Of a stretch of 9,434 bases of DNA, positions 5,865 through 9,434 are shown piece by piece. Source of the stretch: Cytophagaceae bacterium (GTDB lineage Bacteria; Bacteroidota; Bacteroidia; Cytophagales; Spirosomataceae); contig JAIXRT010000126.1 in NCBI GenBank assembly GCA_027485075.1, positions 1-9,434 on the forward strand, in the 5' to 3' direction. The notes below the pieces were generated by a model that was not told the DNA's origin, searched no databases, and saw only the letters and a program-made list of their open reading frames with translations. The position numbers were made by a program, and so were the translations under genes. How positions within the stretch are numbered: the stretch's first letter is position 1; every line of letters begins with the position of its first letter.

Positions 5865-6194
5865 ATGGACTCCCCTTTTAGCCCCAAAGGCCCCCGCGCC
5901 GCACACCGCAAAAGTGAAAGCCAGCCCCTCAAGGAGGCGATTGAGTCCCTTTTACGCGTCTACAAACTCCAAGGCCAATACGACGAAACCTATATAGTAG
6001 CCCACTGGGAAGAGATCATGGGCAAACCAATCGCCGCCCGTACCCAAAAAATGTATATCAAAAACGGCAAACTGTTTCTCCAACTTGACAGCGCTCCGCT
6101 CAAAAAAGAACTCATGATGGCCAAAGCCAAAATGATTGAATTGATCAACAAATACGCACACTCGGAACTCATACAAGAAGTCGTGTTCTTATAA
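5865..6194 (+). CDS. DUF721 family protein (DciA-like)
   Basis: This 109-residue soluble protein has a basic, Pro-rich N-terminal tail (1-20) followed by the DUF721 core (about 22-108). The core shows a helix with Leu/Tyr pattern (LKEAIESLLRVYKLQ), then W48-EEIMGKPIAART, a strand pair around KNGKLFLQLDSAPLKKEL, and a final helix ending QEVVFL. In many bacteria the DUF721-containing DciA recruits the replicative helicase DnaB; the short Bacteroidota members share the fold but their role is less established. In other genomes the gene often sits by recF, which is not seen here. It opens the plus-strand gene run and is only 7 bp from the LD-carboxypeptidase gene. Its first 60 bases are strikingly C-rich, unlike the A-rich DNA just upstream. 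Confidence 0.85.
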   Translation: MDSPFSPKGPRAAHRKSESQPLKEAIESLLRVYKLQGQYDETYIVAHWEEIMGKPIAARTQKMYIKNGKLFLQLDSAPLKKELMMAKAKMIELINKYAHSELIQEVVFL

Positions 6195-6201
6195 TAATAC
6201 C

Positions 6202-7101
6202 ATGTCCCAAATACCCCAACTGTTAAAACCTGGAAATCGTGTAGGTATCATCTCGCCCGCATCACATCCAACTTCCAATCAATGGAAAGCAGGACTTCAA
6301 GTTTTATCCGATTGGGGATTAGACATTGTACTCGGTGATCATTATCTAGCTGAGCACTTTGGTCTAGGTGGGACGGATGAACAACGCCGTTCTGACCTAC
6401 AACAGATGCTCGACGACCCAAGCATCGCGGCGATTTTTCCGCTACGCGGTGGATATGGGGTAAGCCGACTACTCGACGGATTGGATTTTACGAAATTTCG
6501 CGCGAACCCCAAATGGATCGTTGGCTTCTCAGATATCACCGCACTACTTTGTCACATTGACACCTTTTCGATCGCCAGTATACATGGCCCCATGCCCAAT
6601 AATTTCTGCCAAAAAGGGGGAGAAGCGGCATTGGCCAATTTACATACACTCCTTTTCGAAGGTCGTACGCAGATTCGTACCACAAGTCATTCACTAAATA
6701 AACATGGCGTTGCGGAAGCAAGTATCATCGGCGGAAACCTTTCATTACTCACTCACTTAATTGGGAGTAATAGTTTCCCTAATCCCAAAGGGAAAATTCT
6801 ATTTATTGAAGAAATAGGCGAACGCCTGTATCATGTAGACCGACTATTACTCCAACTCAAACGAGCTGGGTATCTGGCTGACCTAGCCGGATTGATTATC
6901 GGCGGATTTACAGATTGTAAAGAAGCGAGCCTAACCATCGGATTGAGCATAGAGGACATGATTCTCGAACATACGGCTACCTGTCAGTATCCCATCGCTT
7001 TTGATTTTCCGGCGGGACACATTCCCAACAACCAAGCCATTCCATTGGGCAAAAAAATCAAGTTATTGGTAAATGCAGAAATTGTCCAAGTAACTGATTA
7101 A
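6202..7101 (+). CDS. ldcA: S66-family LD-carboxypeptidase (murein tetrapeptide carboxypeptidase)
   Basis: This 299-residue protein has the typical S66 length and layout. It starts with PGNRVGIISPAS, a conserved N-terminal strand-loop; LRGGYGVSRLLDGLDF (81-96) and WIVGFSDITALL (105-116) follow. Ser110 is the likely nucleophile. Glu203 in FIEEIGERLYHVDR and His273 in PAGHIPNN complete the Ser-Glu-His triad, as in Pseudomonas LdcA. The enzyme is cytoplasmic (no signal peptide) and cuts the terminal D-Ala from L,D-linked tetrapeptides during cell-wall recycling. It is 7 bp after the DUF721 gene, so translation is probably coupled. Microcin-immunity MccF proteins share the fold, but the recycling enzyme is the more usual chromosomal member; the exact substrate cannot be read from the sequence. 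Confidence 0.93.
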   Translation: MSQIPQLLKPGNRVGIISPASHPTSNQWKAGLQVLSDWGLDIVLGDHYLAEHFGLGGTDEQRRSDLQQMLDDPSIAAIFPLRGGYGVSRLLDGLDFTKFRANPKWIVGFSDITALLCHIDTFSIASIHGPMPNNFCQKGGEAALANLHTLLFEGRTQIRTTSHSLNKHGVAEASIIGGNLSLLTHLIGSNSFPNPKGKILFIEEIGERLYHVDRLLLQLKRAGYLADLAGLIIGGFTDCKEASLTIGLSIEDMILEHTATCQYPIAFDFPAGHIPNNQAIPLGKKIKLLVNAEIVQVTD

Positions 7102-7145
7102 AAACCTACCATTTTCTGCGAGCACACACGTAGATTTAATAAAAA

Positions 7146-8675
7146 ATGCTCGCAAAAACTTATGGCATGTCCGTAATTGGAATTTCCGCCGCACTCATCA
7201 CCATTGAAACGAATGTAGGCCGCGGCAGCAAATGCTTCCTCGTTGGCCTGCCAGATTCCACCATCAAAGAATCTATCCTTCGCGTCGAATCGGCTATTAA
7301 AGACATGGGTTGCTTTTTCCCTAGACGCAAAGTGATCATTAATTTAGCCCCCGCAAACATCCGAAAAGAAGGCTCTGCCTATGATTTGCCCATCGCGTTA
7401 TCGCTAATGCATGCCTCCGAGCAAGTGGACATGCAAGCTCTAGCTAATTTTGTTATCATGGGAGAACTCGCCCTAGATGGCGTACTTAGACCAATTAAAG
7501 GGGCTTTGGCCATGGGGATCGAAGCCAAAAAACAAGGCTTCACTAAAATTATTTTGCCGCTAGCTAATGCAACGGAAGCGGCTTTAATTGAAGGCATGGA
7601 GGTTTTTGGCATGGAAACCTTACGCGAAACCGTCCTATTCCTTCGCGGAAAAACCAGCCACATTCCCTTCCCCACAACGAAAACAAATACATATGCCTAT
7701 GATAATAGCCTTGATTTTGCCCATGTCCATGGCCAAAAAGTAGCCAAAAGAGCATTCGAGATCGCAGCGGCAGGTGGGCATAACCTGATCCTCATCGGCC
7801 CACCAGGCGCCGGAAAAACCATGTTGGCCAAACGCATACCAAGCATCTTGCCTCCACTCAGTTTAGAAGAAGCCATGGAAACCACCATCATTCACTCGGT
7901 CGCAGGCAAAATAGCTCAAAATTCGCAATTGATTTCCAAGCGTCCATTTCGAGCACCCCATCATAGTATATCGGCTACCGCTTTAATCGGGGGTGGCTCT
8001 AATCCGCAACCTGGGGAAATTTCTTTGGCACACAACGGCGTCCTATTCCTCGACGAATTGCCCGAATTTTCACGTCATGCCTTGGAGGTCATGCGCCAGC
8101 CACTGGAAGACCACCTCGTATTGATATCTCGGGCTAAATCAGCCATCGAATTTCCAGCAAACTTTATGCTAATCGCCAGCATGAACCCCTGCCCCTGCGG
8201 CTATTTCAACCATCCAACTAAAGACTGTACCTGCGGTGAAGAAATGGTCAAACGCTATTTGAATAAAATATCAGGGCCACTCCTCGATCGCATTGACTTA
8301 CACGTGGAAGTCAGTCCGGTTGCATTCGAAGAAATCCGATCGCCTGAAATAGCAGAAGCAAGCGAGGCCATTCGTGTACGCGTGATGAACGCACGAAAAT
8401 TACAACAACTGCGGTTTATCCATAGTCCCAAAGTACATGCCAATGCGGGGATGACGGGACTCCAAGTCCGTCAATTTTGTCAGCTCAACCCAGACGTAGA
8501 ACAACTTTTGCAACAAGCCATGCGTAGATTGAAACTCTCTGCACGCGCCTATGAACGTATACTTAAAGTAGCCCGAACCATTGCGGATTTAGCGGAACAA
8601 CCGGAAATAAATACCCGTCACATGGCCGAGGCCATCACGTACCGAAATTTAGATAGAGAAAATTGGGCAGGATAA
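7146..8675 (+). CDS. comM: YifB/ComM family Mg-chelatase-like AAA+ ATPase
   Basis: This 509-residue protein has the usual ComM/YifB length. The N-terminal Lon-protease-like (ChlI) domain spans about 20-142 (VGLPDSTIKESILRVESAI, NLAPANIRKEGSAYDLPIAL). The AAA+ domain spans about 190-396, with Walker A GPPGAGKT (218-225), Walker B VLFLDE (299-304), sensor Asn347 and an arginine in LLDRIDLHV (382). A Cys cluster (C349, C351, C361, C363: NPCPCG and DCTCG) looks metal-binding and is typical of the family. The C-terminal helical domain (about 404-500) includes LSARAYERILKVARTIADL. In Vibrio and Haemophilus, ComM is a hexameric branch-migration helicase that extends donor DNA integration during natural transformation; a similar role here is inference. 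It is not a real magnesium chelatase. It lies 44 bp after the LD-carboxypeptidase gene with no clear promoter, so co-transcription is likely. Confidence 0.95.
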   Translation: MLAKTYGMSVIGISAALITIETNVGRGSKCFLVGLPDSTIKESILRVESAIKDMGCFFPRRKVIINLAPANIRKEGSAYDLPIALSLMHASEQVDMQALANFVIMGELALDGVLRPIKGALAMGIEAKKQGFTKIILPLANATEAALIEGMEVFGMETLRETVLFLRGKTSHIPFPTTKTNTYAYDNSLDFAHVHGQKVAKRAFEIAAAGGHNLILIGPPGAGKTMLAKRIPSILPPLSLEEAMETTIIHSVAGKIAQNSQLISKRPFRAPHHSISATALIGGGSNPQPGEISLAHNGVLFLDELPEFSRHALEVMRQPLEDHLVLISRAKSAIEFPANFMLIASMNPCPCGYFNHPTKDCTCGEEMVKRYLNKISGPLLDRIDLHVEVSPVAFEEIRSPEIAEASEAIRVRVMNARKLQQLRFIHSPKVHANAGMTGLQVRQFCQLNPDVEQLLQQAMRRLKLSARAYERILKVARTIADLAEQPEINTRHMAEAITYRNLDRENWAG

Positions 8676-8677
8676 TG

Positions 8678-8685
8678 TATTTTTG
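8678..8685 (+). promoter_or_regulatory. Candidate -7 element for the thioredoxin-like gene
   Basis: TATTTTTG matches TAnnTTTG and lies just past the stop codon of the preceding gene, 15 bp before the next ATG. There is no clear -33 box. It could give the thioredoxin-like gene its own transcript alongside read-through. Confidence 0.3.
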
Positions 8686-8700
8686 AGAAAAATAATACAG

Positions 8701-9434
8701 ATGACTCGAACGCTTTTATTCATTGGTTTTTTATGCACAATCGCATTAGCAAGTTTTGGACAAAATCCATCCTTCAAAACGTGGGAAGCCCCCGAAGCGA
8801 TTTTTCAGCGGGCAGCCAAAGAAAAAAAACCGATTTTACTCGAAGCATTTCTGCCCACATGTTCCCATTGTATGGCCTATGACAAAACCTTGCGTAGCCC
8901 CGTCATCAAAAATTACTTAGACAAAAACTTCCTGGCCTATCAATTAGACCTTTCTAAACGAGAAAATGGACTTTTCCTACGCAAGAATAAAATCTACATC
9001 CCTTCCACGCCATCTTTTATTATCCTCTCACCCGAGGGAAAAACTTGGCATGTAGAAATTATGGGCGAAGAATTGAATTCTGTACCCGGAATTCTGAAAA
9101 CACTACAGATTGCCACAGATCCTAAACAACGTGATGCAGCGAAGTTAGCACGTTACCAAGCGGGTGATCGCCAACCAGACTTATTGCTTTCCACTGCTTT
9201 TTACACGCGCGTCACGATGGACACGGTTCAGAACATGGCTATTGTCAATGACTACGCGAAATCAGAAGCGACAGAAAACTATGGATCCGAATTGAACTTT
9301 CTTTTGATCCAAAAAGCAATGCTCGATTCAGACAATCCGATATTTAGTTATTTCATCAAAAACCTTCCCGCCTATTACGCCAAATATGACACGGCCATGG
9401 TCAAGCAAATGGCTGAAAATGTATTGATGTCAAG
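8701..9434 (+). CDS. Secreted thioredoxin-like protein, 3' end beyond window
   Basis: The frame is open from the ATG at 8701 to the window edge, giving 244 residues without a stop. Residues 1-20 form a Sec signal peptide (MTRTLLFIGFLCTIALASFG, cleavage before Gln21), so the protein acts in the periplasm. The thioredoxin domain covers about 24-130: KKPILLEAF strand, then the active site C54-S-H-C57 in PTCSHCMAYD, and the cis-proline at Thr103-Pro104 in PSTPSFIILSPEG. The DxxLRSPVIKNYLDKNF segment resembles the Thioredoxin_7/DsbD-C-like group that reduces or repairs disulphides. The part after about 135 is helical, extends beyond a plain thioredoxin and contains no motif I recognise. It lies 25 bp after the ComM-like gene on the same strand. 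The redox partner is unknown. Confidence 0.88.
   Translation, partial: MTRTLLFIGFLCTIALASFGQNPSFKTWEAPEAIFQRAAKEKKPILLEAFLPTCSHCMAYDKTLRSPVIKNYLDKNFLAYQLDLSKRENGLFLRKNKIYIPSTPSFIILSPEGKTWHVEIMGEELNSVPGILKTLQIATDPKQRDAAKLARYQAGDRQPDLLLSTAFYTRVTMDTVQNMAIVNDYAKSEATENYGSELNFLLIQKAMLDSDNPIFSYFIKNLPAYYAKYDTAMVKQMAENVLMS

Noticed and set aside
5952..8443. Several minus-strand open frames of 60-98 codons
   Set aside because: All lie antisense within the DUF721, LD-carboxypeptidase and ComM-like genes; none has family motifs or start context.
1..9434. CRISPR array, tRNA or rRNA, insertion sequence, prophage or toxin-antitoxin system
   Set aside because: No regularly spaced repeats, cloverleaf-like segments, transposase motifs or terminal repeats were seen; nearly all the sequence is taken up by recognisable housekeeping genes.

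Overview
The window looks like ordinary chromosome from a member of the Bacteroidota. Four things point there: the exbB-exbD-exbD-tonB gene order with two tandem ExbD paralogues, start codons preceded by A/T-rich sequence with no Shine-Dalgarno motif, several perfect matches to the Bacteroidota -7 promoter element TAnnTTTG, and the protein families present. A Cytophagia- or Sphingobacteria-like lineage is plausible, but the sequence does not settle it. No RNA gene, mobile element, CRISPR array or phage gene was seen.

Left half (1-5520, all minus strand, read right to left): a TonB energy-transduction cluster. It starts with a MotA/TolQ/ExbB proton channel (4684-5520), then two different ExbD proteins (4016-4615 and 3471-3989) and TonB (2618-3436). 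An almost perfect 34-nt inverted repeat follows. Then come a small two-helix membrane protein of unknown function (2307-2549), a PstS-like lipoprotein whose reading frame overlaps it (1418-2317), and a secreted tetratricopeptide-repeat protein cut off by the left edge (3-1268). ExbB/ExbD/TonB use the proton gradient to drive TonB-dependent outer-membrane transport. The three downstream genes encode envelope proteins that are probably accessory to this machinery, but nothing in the sequence proves that.

Middle (5521-5864): a 344-bp A/T-rich divergent promoter region with candidate promoters on both strands and a phased A-tract array.

Right half (5865-9434, all plus strand): a tight run of a DUF721/DciA-like protein, an S66-family LD-carboxypeptidase (muropeptide recycling), a YifB/ComM AAA+ ATPase (linked in other bacteria to DNA uptake and branch migration) and a secreted thioredoxin-like protein cut off by the right edge. 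The spacers are 7, 44 and 25 bp, so the first three are probably co-transcribed; the last may also have its own promoter.

I found no convincing new defence or mobile system. The best leads are the envelope accessory genes attached to the TonB operon, a PstS-like protein that lacks the recognisable phosphate-binding motifs, and structured spacers within the operon.
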